Origin: HGM04593 sp045631205
Lineage (GTDB): Bacteria; Bacteroidota; Bacteroidia; Bacteroidales; Bacteroidaceae
DNA length: 64,000 nt
Reading direction: 5' to 3'
NCBI GenBank assembly: GCA_045631205.1
Contig: JAZQUI010000012.1
Location: 73,454-137,453, forward strand
The notes beneath the pieces were generated by a model. That model had not been told where the DNA came from, did no database searches, and saw nothing but the letters and a program-made list of their open reading frames with translations. The translations under genes were made by a program, and so were the position numbers. Each line of letters opens with the position of its first letter. Positions within the stretch are counted from its first letter, which is position 1. This document shows, one piece after another, positions 1 to 8,800 of the stretch.

Positions 1-384
1 TGCCCAGTTGAGTCCTTTAAGTCCGGTGTTCATTCCAACAATGGCAAAAAAGTCGTTGAATATGCTTAGTATGAAATTATAATACTTAAATATGATTAAT
101 GGCAAAAATGTTAGCAGGACACCAGTTGTGATAATGTATTTTTTATTGCCATATGCCTTTTGGTCTTCGATTATGATTGCAGCGAAATATGTACATAAAG
201 TTACTCCTAAAAGTATCAGTGTATATGCCGGATTCCACTTCATATACAGTAAATAGGATATTAAAAGCAATAGTGTATTGCTTACTCTGTTTTTGAATCT
301 TCCTTTGAATAGGTTGCTTGTTAAGTAGTATATTCCAAAGATGATAGGGAATAGCCATAAGAATTGGAATGAGTTGAATATCAT
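1..384 (-). CDS. MBOAT-family membrane O-acyltransferase, 5' part only
   Basis: The reading frame is open from an ATG at 384-382 to the window edge, giving 128 residues without a stop, so the gene continues to the left. The N-terminus (MIFNSFQFLWLFPIIFGIYY) followed by closely spaced hydrophobic helices and a LLYMKWNPAYTLILLG segment resembles the start of AlgI/DltB-type MBOAT proteins. These move acyl groups, usually acetyl, onto extracytoplasmic polysaccharides. The catalytic His of the family lies further on and is outside the window. About five membrane segments are visible. Substrate and partner cannot be named; a surface polysaccharide is the likely target. The gene is AT-rich compared with its neighbours, as is common in surface-polysaccharide loci. 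The family call rests on the N-terminal pattern alone. Confidence 0.72.
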   Translation of the reverse strand, partial: MIFNSFQFLWLFPIIFGIYYLTSNLFKGRFKNRVSNTLLLLISYLLYMKWNPAYTLILLGVTLCTYFAAIIIEDQKAYGNKKYIITTGVLLTFLPLIIFKYYNFILSIFNDFFAIVGMNTGLKGLNWA

Positions 385-420
385 AAATGTGCGTTTTGCG
401 CGTAAGCTATTACTCCAATT

Positions 421-564
421 ACAGGTGGCCAGATACATTGTGGTAAAATAAGTGCGTGGCGCGCACTTATTTCACTTCAAGGTATTTGGCCTAACCTGTA
501 TCTACGAATAAGTAGCGTCCACGCACAGCGCAGACGTTTACAATACTTATTCAATAGTAGATAC
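421..564. repeat. Two adjoining imperfect inverted repeats (hairpin block)
   Basis: This lies in the 379-base gap between the MBOAT gene and yifB. The first hairpin spans 421-499: outer arms ACAGGT/ACCTGT with GGCC-containing flanks, and a perfect 11-bp inner stem at 446-456 and 462-472. The second spans 498-564: GTATCTAC (498-505) and GAATAAGTA (506-514) pair with TACTTATTC (544-552) and GTAGATAC (557-564), with a 4-base bulge. Both contain an AATAAGT-type arm followed by a GCG-rich loop, so they may be related copies. The rest of the gap (565-763) is AT-rich with no gene; a small TTGCC/GGCAA hairpin at 731-744 may end the yifB transcript. Confidence 0.6.
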
Positions 565-763
565 TGATAAAACGGCCAAATTTTAGAAGTATACTGAATA
601 AATAGCAAACGCTAGTTAATGAATTGATATGTTATAAAGTTTATATTTGTTTTATGTTATTTAAAAGTTTATTTGTTAATAAAAATATGTAGTGTATATT
701 ATCTTTCAGTTTTACTGATATTTGATAATGTTGCCTAAAGGCAAACTCATATGCTGTTGTACT

Positions 764-2302
764 TTATGTACCCCAATTCTCGCGGTCGAGGTTGCGGTAG
801 CCTATAGCCTCGGCTATGTGGGCGGCTTGTATGTCTGCGCTCTTGTCGAGGTCGGCAATGGTGCGGGCAACCTTCAGTATGCGGTCGTAGGCGCGTGCCG
901 AAAGGTTGAAGCGTGTCATTGCTGTCTTTAACATAGTGAGACACTGTTCGTCGAGCGTGGCATATTTTGCTATGAGTTTGGGTGTCATTTGCGCGTTGCA
1001 ATAGATGCCCTCTTCGTTCTTGAAACGCTCTTCCTGTACCTTGCGTGCTGCTATTACACGCTCACGGATGGATGCGCTGGGCTCGCCTTCGCGTGCATCG
1101 GAAATCTTCTCGAAAGGCACAGGTACTATCTCTATCTGAAGGTCAATGCGGTCGAGCAGGGGGCCGCTTATCTTGTTCAGGTAGCGCTGTACTTGGGCTG
1201 GTGTACACACGCAGGCTTTCGTCGGGTGGTTGTAATATCCGCAAGGGCAGGGGTTCATCGATGCTACAAACATTACGCTTGCGGGGTATTCAACCTTGTA
1301 GTTTGCTCGAGCTACGCATATTTTACGGTCTTCGAGTGGCTGGCGCATAACTTCGAGAACGGTGCGGTTGAATTCGGGGAGTTCGTCGAGAAAAAGAACC
1401 CCATTGTGCGCAAGTGAAATTTCTCCGGGCTTAGGGTTAGCACCACCACCCACAAGAGCCACCGATGAGATTGTGTGATGAGGACTGCGGAAGGGACGCT
1501 GTGTGATGAGCGATGCTCCACCTGCCAACTGACCGCTTACCGAGTGTATTTTTGTTGTTTCGAGGCTCTCGTTTATTGTCATCGGTGGCAATATAGAAGG
1601 AAGGCGTTTGGCCATCATGGACTTGCCGCTTCCGGGAGGGCCAATCATTATAAGGTTATGGCCTCCGGCGGCAGCCACCTCAAATGCACGTTTTACGCTC
1701 TCTTGCCCGCGAACTTCGCTGAAATCGAAAGGAAAGGTGCTTTGTTTTTCGTAAAAATCGCGCTCAAAATCAATGCTGTATGGGGGAATCTCTTCCTCGC
1801 CGTTAAGGAAACGTATTACCTGCATAAGGTTGTTGGCTCCAAGAACCTTTATATCATCCACCACCGAAGCCTCTGCTGCATTGTCGGTGGGCAGAATGAT
1901 GCCTTCGTAGCCCATCTCCTTTGTTTTTATGGCAATGGGAAGCGCTCCTTTTATGGGCATAAGATTTCCGTCGAGTCCCAGTTCTCCCATTATGAGATAT
2001 TTGTCGAACTTGTCGGTGGATATGTTACCGTCGGCGGCGAGGATGCCGATAGCAATGGGCAGGTCGTATGCCGAGCCCTCTTTGCGTATGTCGGCAGGAG
2101 CCATATTTACAATTATCTGTTTGCTGGGGAAGCGCAATCCGTTATATTGAAATGCCGAGTTTATGCGTTCGTGGCTCTCCTTTACTGCGTTGTCGGGCAA
2201 GCCCACGAGAAAGAATTTTATTCCTCGCAGGGCGTTCACTTCAATGGTTACGGGAATGGCGTTTATGCCTTGAAGTGCAGCAGCTGTAACCTTTACTAAC
2301 AT
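764..2302 (-). CDS. yifB: YifB/ComM-family Mg-chelatase-like AAA+ ATPase
   Basis: A full-length 512-residue protein of the YifB/ComM family. In order it shows an N-terminal ribosomal-S5-like/Lon-protease-like domain (about 1-175), a Mg-chelatase AAA+ core with Walker A GPPGSGKS at 221-228 and the LFLDELPEF Walker B region, a Cys cluster (NPCPCGYY...ACVC), and a C-terminal lid with SARAYDRILKVARTIADL. In Vibrio and Haemophilus, ComM is a hexameric helicase that helps branch migration of incoming DNA during natural transformation. In Bacteroidota the role is untested and may be general recombination. It begins 6 bases after the stop of the thioredoxin-fold gene, so it is the last gene of the typA operon. 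Confidence 0.93.
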   Translation of the reverse strand: MLVKVTAAALQGINAIPVTIEVNALRGIKFFLVGLPDNAVKESHERINSAFQYNGLRFPSKQIIVNMAPADIRKEGSAYDLPIAIGILAADGNISTDKFDKYLIMGELGLDGNLMPIKGALPIAIKTKEMGYEGIILPTDNAAEASVVDDIKVLGANNLMQVIRFLNGEEEIPPYSIDFERDFYEKQSTFPFDFSEVRGQESVKRAFEVAAAGGHNLIMIGPPGSGKSMMAKRLPSILPPMTINESLETTKIHSVSGQLAGGASLITQRPFRSPHHTISSVALVGGGANPKPGEISLAHNGVLFLDELPEFNRTVLEVMRQPLEDRKICVARANYKVEYPASVMFVASMNPCPCGYYNHPTKACVCTPAQVQRYLNKISGPLLDRIDLQIEIVPVPFEKISDAREGEPSASIRERVIAARKVQEERFKNEEGIYCNAQMTPKLIAKYATLDEQCLTMLKTAMTRFNLSARAYDRILKVARTIADLDKSADIQAAHIAEAIGYRNLDRENWGT

Positions 2303-2308
2303 AGTTCG

Positions 2309-3340
2309 TTATCTTTTCTTCTTTTTGTTGAAATATTTGTCGATATACGAGTCTATGGATGTGGTGAACTTGTCGTTTTCGAGCCCAAAGAGGTCTATGC
2401 GCTGGTATGGGCTCACTAATAGTGTAAAAGGTAGTGATGTTATGGCAAACTTGCTTGCAATATCGTTGTCCCACACTTTGCCGTCGCACACGTGGTCGCC
2501 GGCAATGCAGTCTTCGGCGATGCTTTTGCGCCACACTGCGGTGTCGTAGTCGAGCGATATGTTAAGAACGCGCACTTTGCTTGTGTCGTACTTTGCATAG
2601 AGTTTGCTCTGTTCTTTGAGTTTTGCACGCGAAGCGTTGTCCCACGCCGCCCAGAAGTTTACAACAAGCAGTTTTTCGCGATACTCCTTGTATGTGATTT
2701 TTTTACCTGTTGAAGTGGTGTGGTCGATGCTTGGCATCATCTTGTGTATGTTGTTACTGTTCTTGCTGTCGAGCAGTTTCTGCAAGCCTGTGAAATATTC
2801 GTGGTCCTGCAATGTTCCGCCGAGGCTGCTTATGCGCTTTTTGATGAAACCGTTGTTGGGGTTGGGCACCTCCACCATAAAACGTCGCAAAACCTCTATG
2901 TTGGTGTTGCTGAACGGGTGGTTTTTTATAAAGTTATCTATGTGTACCACACGCTCGGAATTGCTGTTGAGCTTCTTTAAAATAGACGCAATGCTGTCGT
3001 AAAGTGCTTGCTCCTCACCTCCTTTTACAATCCAACCGTTTTCGCCCGAAAGGTCGGCCGAAATAACGGCTTCCATATCGGGCTCTGCAAAGAGGGTTAT
3101 CATTGTGCCGTCGGGCATTGTCATTATGAGCGGTGTTGATTCCGCAACATCAATGGCGTGCGAGAAGGCTCCCTCTTCGTTGCAGACGATTTCGTCAATC
3201 CTGTCGTAGCGACTGTCGAGCCCGAACAGGTATAATGTGTCGTTGCTCGCACCGCAATTGCCGCTGACGGTGTATAGCGGTGTCTCTTTGCAAGCTGCCA
3301 AGAGCATGAGAGTGAGCAGGAACAGGAGTGTCTTTTTCAT
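2309..3340 (-). CDS. Thioredoxin-fold (TlpA-like) lipoprotein lacking the CXXC cysteines
   Basis: The ATG at 3340 is chosen over an upstream one because it begins a lipoprotein signal with a lipobox Cys at residue 17; the product is 343 residues. The N-terminal half has the beta-rich pattern of DUF4369-type domains found before thioredoxin modules in Bacteroidota. The C-terminal half (about 205-340) is TlpA/AhpC-like, with VVNFWAAW and a TSLPFTLLV segment at the cis-Pro loop. Where a redox thioredoxin has WCxxC this protein reads W-D-N-A-S (D234 and S237 replace both Cys), so it should not do disulfide chemistry. Such proteins probably serve as binding or scaffold modules in the envelope. It is 7 bases downstream of typA and 6 upstream of yifB, so it is co-transcribed with them. 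Confidence 0.82.
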   Translation of the reverse strand: MKKTLLFLLTLMLLAACKETPLYTVSGNCGASNDTLYLFGLDSRYDRIDEIVCNEEGAFSHAIDVAESTPLIMTMPDGTMITLFAEPDMEAVISADLSGENGWIVKGGEEQALYDSIASILKKLNSNSERVVHIDNFIKNHPFSNTNIEVLRRFMVEVPNPNNGFIKKRISSLGGTLQDHEYFTGLQKLLDSKNSNNIHKMMPSIDHTTSTGKKITYKEYREKLLVVNFWAAWDNASRAKLKEQSKLYAKYDTSKVRVLNISLDYDTAVWRKSIAEDCIAGDHVCDGKVWDNDIASKFAITSLPFTLLVSPYQRIDLFGLENDKFTTSIDSYIDKYFNKKKKR

Positions 3341-3347
3341 TGTTGGA

Positions 3348-5144
3348 TTATTGCTTGTTGGCGCGTTTGCGTTCAATCTTGTCAAGGATTATTTTACGCA
3401 TACGCATAGATTTGGGTGTAACTTCCAAGTATTCGTCCTCCTTGATATATTCGAGTGCCTCTTCGAGAGAGAAAATAATGGGAGGAACAATGCGTGCTTT
3501 GTCGTCGGAACCGCTTGCACGCATGTTGGTGAGTTTCTTGCTCTTTGTCACGTTTATCACAAGGTCGTTTTCGTGTATATGCTCGCCAACCACCTGTCCG
3601 GCGTAAACATCGTCTTGTGGGCTTATAAAGAAGCGGCCACGGTCCTGCAATTTGTCAATTGCGTAAGCAAATGCTGTACCGCCTTCCATTGCAACCATTG
3701 AACCGTTTGTACGGCGCTCTATGTCGCCTTTGTAGGGTTGGTATTCTTTGAAACGGTGTGCCATAATTGCCTCGCCGGCCGACGCGGTAAGTACGTTTGT
3801 ACGCAAACCGATGATACCGCGCGAAGGTACGTTGAACTCTATGTTCACGCGCTCGCCTTGTGCCTCCATTGAGAGCATCTCGCCTTTACGACGGGTAATC
3901 ATGTCAATCATCTTGCTTGAGTAGTCGGTGGGTACGTTAATGGTGAGTTCCTCGATGGGCTCGCAACGCACGCCGTCAATCTCCTTGTAGATTACCTGGG
4001 GTTGTCCCACCTGTAGCTCGTATCCTTCGCGACGCATGGTCTCAATAAGTACCGAAAGGTGTAGCACGCCACGGCCAAATACAGTCCAGGCATCCTCTTC
4101 GGGGTCTTTCTTTACACGCAAAGCAAGGTTCTTGTCGAGCTCTTTCTCCAAGCGCTCCTGTATGTGGCGCGATGTTACGAATTTACCCTCTTTACCAAAG
4201 AAGGGTGAGTCGTTTATGGTGAAGAGCATACTCATTGTGGGCTCGTCGATGGCAATAGGGGGCAGAGCTTCGGGGTTTTCAAAGTCGCACACAGTGTCGC
4301 CAATCTCAAATTTGTCGAGACCGACAATGGCGCAGATATCTCCCGAACTTACAGAACTGCTCTTTTTGCGGCCGAGGCCTTCGAATGTGTGCAACTCCTT
4401 AATTTTCATCTTCGACTGCTCACCGTTACGGTTTACAAGAGTGATGTTTGCACCCTCATTGAGTGTTCCACGGTGTACGCGGCCTATGGCTATACGGCCT
4501 GTGTAAGGTGAATAGTCGAGCGAGGTGATAAGCATTTGCGGTGTACCCTCGTTGTGTTCGGGTGCAGGAATGTGCTCCAAAATAGCGTCAAGCAGGGGGG
4601 TGAGGTCACTTGTCTGCTTGCGCCAATCGGTGCTCATCCAGTTGTTTTTTGCCGAACCGAAGATTACGGGGAAGTCGAGCTGTTCCTCTGTTGCATCGAG
4701 AGAGAACATAAGGTCGAATACCATTTCGTGCACCTCGTCGGGGCGGCAGTTGGGCTTGTCAACCTTGTTTACAACCACAATGGGTTTGAGTCCAATCTGC
4801 AATGCTTTCTGCAATACAAAGCGTGTTTGGGGCATGGGGCCCTCAAAAGCATCGACAAGCAGAATGCAACCGTCGGCCATGTTGAGTACGCGTTCAACCT
4901 CGCCACCGAAGTCGCTGTGTCCCGGGGTGTCGATAATGTTTATCTTTGTACCTTTATATTGTATGGATACGTTTTTCGAAAGTATGGTTATACCTCTCTC
5001 TCTTTCAAGGTCGTTGTTGTCGAGTGTGAGGTTGTCGTTATCCTGTTCTTTAAGAAGGTTGCCGGCCAACATCATTTTATCAACAAGAGTAGTCTTGCCG
5101 TGGTCGACGTGGGCTATGATGGCGATGTTGCGAATCTTTTGCAT
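3348..5144 (-). CDS. typA: Ribosome-associated translational GTPase TypA/BipA
   Basis: A 598-residue translation-factor GTPase. The open frame extends to 5255, but the start at 5144 (MQKIRNIAIIAHVDHGKTTL) matches the family and lies downstream of a good -7 element. G1 AHVDHGKT, G2 region RERGITI, G3 DTPGHSDFGGEV and G4 NKVDKP are all visible, followed by domain II, the EF-G-like domains and the BipA C-terminal domain. TypA binds the 70S ribosome at the factor site and assists ribosome assembly and translation under stress or at low temperature. It is the first gene of a three-gene operon with the thioredoxin-fold lipoprotein and yifB, and is divergent from rpsO. Confidence 0.96.
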   Translation of the reverse strand: MQKIRNIAIIAHVDHGKTTLVDKMMLAGNLLKEQDNDNLTLDNNDLERERGITILSKNVSIQYKGTKINIIDTPGHSDFGGEVERVLNMADGCILLVDAFEGPMPQTRFVLQKALQIGLKPIVVVNKVDKPNCRPDEVHEMVFDLMFSLDATEEQLDFPVIFGSAKNNWMSTDWRKQTSDLTPLLDAILEHIPAPEHNEGTPQMLITSLDYSPYTGRIAIGRVHRGTLNEGANITLVNRNGEQSKMKIKELHTFEGLGRKKSSSVSSGDICAIVGLDKFEIGDTVCDFENPEALPPIAIDEPTMSMLFTINDSPFFGKEGKFVTSRHIQERLEKELDKNLALRVKKDPEEDAWTVFGRGVLHLSVLIETMRREGYELQVGQPQVIYKEIDGVRCEPIEELTINVPTDYSSKMIDMITRRKGEMLSMEAQGERVNIEFNVPSRGIIGLRTNVLTASAGEAIMAHRFKEYQPYKGDIERRTNGSMVAMEGGTAFAYAIDKLQDRGRFFISPQDDVYAGQVVGEHIHENDLVINVTKSKKLTNMRASGSDDKARIVPPIIFSLEEALEYIKEDEYLEVTPKSMRMRKIILDKIERKRANKQ

Positions 5145-5209
5145 TTGTAATCTCTTTTCGTGTTTAAAATAAAGGCAAGGTGCTTCGCGAGGAGCAACGC
5201 TTTGCGTTG

Positions 5210-5217
5210 CAAAGGTA
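5210..5217 (-). promoter_or_regulatory. -7 element for the typA operon, overlapping a 5'-end hairpin
   Basis: On the minus strand this reads TACCTTTG, matching the Bacteroidota consensus TAnnTTTG. It lies 66 bases upstream of the typA ATG. No well-spaced TTTG -33 box is seen. A perfect 7-bp hairpin (GCAACGC/GCGTTGC, 5194-5210) starts at the predicted transcript 5' end. Confidence 0.55.
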
Positions 5218-5293
5218 CTATAAAACGGTGTAAAAAACGAACAAAAGAGTGACAATGATTACAGTTTGTGAAAACTTTTTCTTTGCAAATGTA

Positions 5294-5323
5294 TTGTTAA
5301 TCCAAAAAATAGCTGTATCTTTG
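5294..5323 (+). promoter_or_regulatory. Promoter of rpsO (-33 TTG, -7 TATCTTTG)
   Basis: TTG at 5294-5296, a 19-base spacer and TATCTTTG at 5316-5323 match the Bacteroidota sigma-ABfr promoter (TTTG, 19-21 bases, TAnnTTTG). Transcription would start near 5330, giving a leader of roughly 38 bases before the rpsO ATG. Confidence 0.72.
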
Positions 5324-5367
5324 CGCCGCTAAATAAAATTTTTAATCATTTTTTAAAACACAAATCT

Positions 5368-5637
5368 ATGTATTTGGATTCAGCTAAAAAGCAAGAGATC
5401 TTTGGTACATACGGAAAGTCTAACACTGATACTGGTTCAGCAGAGAGCCAGATTGCATTGTTCTCATACCGTATCGCCCATTTGACGGAGCACCTCAAGG
5501 CAAACCGTAAAGATTATAGCACACAGAGAGCCTTGACAATGTTGGTAGGTAAACGTCGTTCACTCCTTAACTACTTGAAGGACCGTGATATCGAGCGTTA
5601 CCGTGCAATTGTTGCAAAACTTGGCTTGCGTAGATAA
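5368..5637 (+). CDS. rpsO: 30S ribosomal protein S15
   Basis: An 89-residue protein of exactly the usual S15 length. It contains the family core DTGSAESQIALFSYRIAHLT, the KDYSTQRALTMLVGKRRSLLNYL helix that contacts 16S rRNA, and the C-terminal YRAIVAKLGLRR. S15 is a primary binder of the central domain of 16S rRNA and forms an intersubunit bridge. It is a single-gene unit, with its own promoter and a strong terminator directly behind it, divergent from typA. Confidence 0.98.
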   Translation: MYLDSAKKQEIFGTYGKSNTDTGSAESQIALFSYRIAHLTEHLKANRKDYSTQRALTMLVGKRRSLLNYLKDRDIERYRAIVAKLGLRR

Positions 5638-5658
5638 TCTACGCCTGAAAAGGTTAAG

Positions 5659-5688
5659 ATACCCTCTCAAACGAGAGGGTATTTTTTT
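5659..5688 (+). terminator. Rho-independent terminator of rpsO
   Basis: A perfect 10-bp stem (ATACCCTCTC / GAGAGGGTAT) with an AAAC loop, followed directly by a T-run at 5682-5688, begins 22 bases after the rpsO stop codon. Confidence 0.93.
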
Positions 5689-5785
5689 GTCTATACGTAA
5701 CAAGGTTATAAGGGAATAGTCGAGGGGTTGTTCTCTTTGCCGAGTTATTTTTCTTTTCCTATTACGCAATCTATGTAATGGTATA

Positions 5786-5821
5786 ACAAACAAAAGCGAC
5801 CATTTGGTCGCTTTTGTTTGT
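5786..5821 (-). terminator. Terminator hairpin downstream of the GH20 gene
   Basis: Arms ACAAACAAAAGCGACCA (5786-5802) and its exact complement (5805-5821) form a 16-17-bp stem with a very small loop. It lies 17 bases beyond the GH20 stop codon. The arm itself carries the T-rich tract on the minus strand. Confidence 0.8.
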
Positions 5822-5838
5822 ATAAGTTGGTTGTGATT

Positions 5839-8800
5839 TTACTTCACAAGTACCTTTTCGCCGTTTATAATGTATATACCGGGTGTAACTATGCGGGTAA
5901 TCTTGTTTCCGCGAAGGTCGTAAATGGTATCGGTACCGGTAGTGGCATTGTCTTCTATTTCGACAATGGATGTGGGAACGTTTACACTGCTCTTCTGGAA
6001 TTCCCAAGTGCAGGCTCCCCAGAAAGGCTTCATAAGGATAAAGTTCCAAGAGTTCTGGTTTGAGTACCAGCTGTTGGTGCCTGTCGCATCGATGATGCAA
6101 ATACCTGTTTTTCCCTCCAATGTACGCTCTTCAAGTGTCCACGCATAATCCTGACCAAGTTTTATACCCTGCTCGCCATTGTGTGCAGCGGGGTAAGCTG
6201 CTGTACCGGTAGCCTTGTTGTAAAGGTATACTTTGCCATTGGGTCTTTTAACAATGCTCCACAACATATTGTCGTTGTTGCTCTTGTTCTGCGGTGAAAC
6301 AATGTTGTTGCTGCCACTGTAACCTGCATATTTGCCAAACCATACATTATATATATGGTAGTAATAATCCTCGCTCAATCCCTGTGCGATGCTGGTTCTT
6401 TCCATCATCTGGAACTGGTTGTAAAGGGCAACGTATGCGTTGTACTGTGTCTCGGTTACACTGCCGGTTGCGATGGTTGCTTTTGCGGGAGTAATAACGC
6501 TGTTCTGCAAGTAGTCGAGAGCCTCTTGTGTATATTCGTTTGCTTCGCCGGGTTTTGCGGTGAGAATTATAATCTCGCCTTTCTTTACTAGTCCTTCGAG
6601 CTGTGCTTTGAAGTCGCTTATCTCAATGAATTTCCAGGTTCCGTTGTAGCATAGGGCGGCCTCGTCCTTTGCATATACATCGCCCGATATTTCGGCGCTC
6701 AAACGTTTTACGCTACCGGTCATTGCCGCGTTGTAGCCATTGACTGCCGAAATTGTTACCACGCCGGGAATGTATGTGAAGTCTTGTGTGGCAATTGTGG
6801 CTTTGTCAATTCTTACGGGTGTACCGTTGTCGCTCATTGTTATGGCAGTGTTGTAATTGCCCATTGTAATCTGCTTGCCGCTGTAAAGGTTGGTTACAAT
6901 GTACCCCTCATTCGCAGCAGTGAACTGCCAAAGCTCTTCGGGTTCGGTCTGCGGTGTGTAGTGGAAACGCACGCCATCCTCTTTCTGGTACATTGTAGAA
7001 CCAATATATTGGCGTTTGTAGTAAGTCGATGCCGAAATAATCTGGTATGTCTTGCCCTCTTCGGGTTGTGTGATGGGGGCATTCTTGTAGTTTGCGATAG
7101 CGGTGATGAGTGCTGCTGCGTCATCGGTGGTTGCCTCGGCGTATGCAGCCTGCAAAGCGTCGAAAATCTCGGCTGCGGGGTAACCGACACCACCGCGAAT
7201 GCTGTTCTCGAGAATGCTCTTGGCCTCAATCAATGCGCTCTCTTCTGTTGTGTATTCAGTGGGCTCAATGTAGTGCTTAGCATATTTGTAGTCGAGAAGT
7301 TCGAAAATCTCGTCGTGGCTTTGCAAACGTTTGTAGAACGATACCCAGTTCTTCTTTGCAGTGGGCAACCAACCAATCTCGGAGAGGGCAAGGAGGCGGG
7401 GAAGCAACTGGTATTCTACCTCGTCAATGTCGTTGGTGGTCTCTGTCCACATATTTCCCTGTACGCCAAGAGCATACTCTTCGCGTCCCGAAAGGTTGCT
7501 CAATGGGTTCAAACTATAAATTTCCTCAACGGTGTTTATTCCCCAACCTCCGTTGTATAGCTCGTCTACGAAGCGGTCGTTCTCGTTCGACTGCATAAAG
7601 TCGAGGTAAAGGTGGCTGTAAGGAACTATGATAGATTTCATACCTCTGTTGGCTGCCTGTCCGCTGTAACCAATACCGTTCCACGCCATAATAACAGGCT
7701 TGGTCTCGTTGTTGTCGTTCCAGTTCGACAACAATTCGTCCCAAACGATAATGTCTTTGCCGTGCTTGTTTTTGAGGTGTTTGCCGAGTTCTTCAACAAG
7801 CCAAGACTGCAATTGGTGTACACCGGCAAGGCCAAGCTCCTGAACGCGGGCAAGGCACTGCTGGTTTGTCCTCCATTGTTCAGTGGGGCACTCGTCGCCA
7901 CCAATGTGTATGTAGTCGTAGGGGAAAATGTTGGCAATGTTGTCGAGAACACATTTCAAGAAATCAATCACGCGGTCGTCTCCAATGTTGAGTACATCGT
8001 GCGAAATTCCGCCGTCTACGCGTACAGAGTATTTCTTTGTAGAGTCGCAGCTGAATTCGGGGTATGCGGTTACGGCTGCAACCATATGGCCGGGGAGGTC
8101 AATCTCGGGGATTATTTCAATATTGCGCTCTTTGGCGTATGCAACAACCTCGCGAAGTTCGTCCTGTGAGTACCACATACCGCGGCCGTACTCTGTGTCG
8201 TCGTAGAAGTTCTGTCCGTCATTGTTGCTGAACGATGCCGAGCGTATTGAACCAACCTCGGTAAGTTTGGGGTATTCGGGAATCTCTACACGCCAGCCCT
8301 GGTCGTCGGTGAGGTGCCAGTGGAAACGGTTCATCTTGTAGAATGCAAGAATGTCTAGCACTTTCTTTACCTCCTCTTTGTTGAAGAAGTGGCGGGCGAT
8401 GTCGAGCATGTATCCGCGGTGTCCCAAAATGGGCTGGTCGGTGATGCTTACAAAAGGAATCTCCCATTTTGTGTTGTTCTGCACTGTTTGTGCAAAGAAG
8501 TCGCGAGGCATTAACTGTTTGAGTGTCTGCATAGCGTAGAACCATCCGGCAAAGCCCGAAGCCTTTATCTCAATGTTATTTGCGTTTACAACGAGTGTAT
8601 AGCCCTCGGCGGGGAGGCTGCTGTCGGTACCGAACCATATTTCACCCTCGCCGGCTGTTGCTCCGGCGATTTTTGTTTGGAGTGTGATGCCCGATGCTTT
8701 TGCGAGTTGTGTGGCAAATGCCTCGGCGTGTTGCTGCATATCCTCGCCGGTGTATGCTATGGCGTTGAGAGATGTCATGTCGAAATTCTCCTCGCTATTT

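Noticed and set aside
143..358. Minus-strand ORF of 71 codons at the left edge
   Set aside because: It is out of frame with the MBOAT frame 1-384, which has the membrane-helix pattern and a recognisable N-terminus.
385..763. Insertion-sequence or prophage remnant between MBOAT and yifB
   Set aside because: No transposase or integrase fragment and no target duplication; only the hairpins remain to explain.
1475..2299. 274-codon plus-strand ORF antisense to yifB
   Set aside because: Shadow of the well-conserved yifB frame; the product is Cys/Val/Tyr-rich without domains.
6784..7560. 258-codon plus-strand ORF antisense to GH20
   Set aside because: Lies inside the catalytic part of GH20; composition is that of an antisense shadow.
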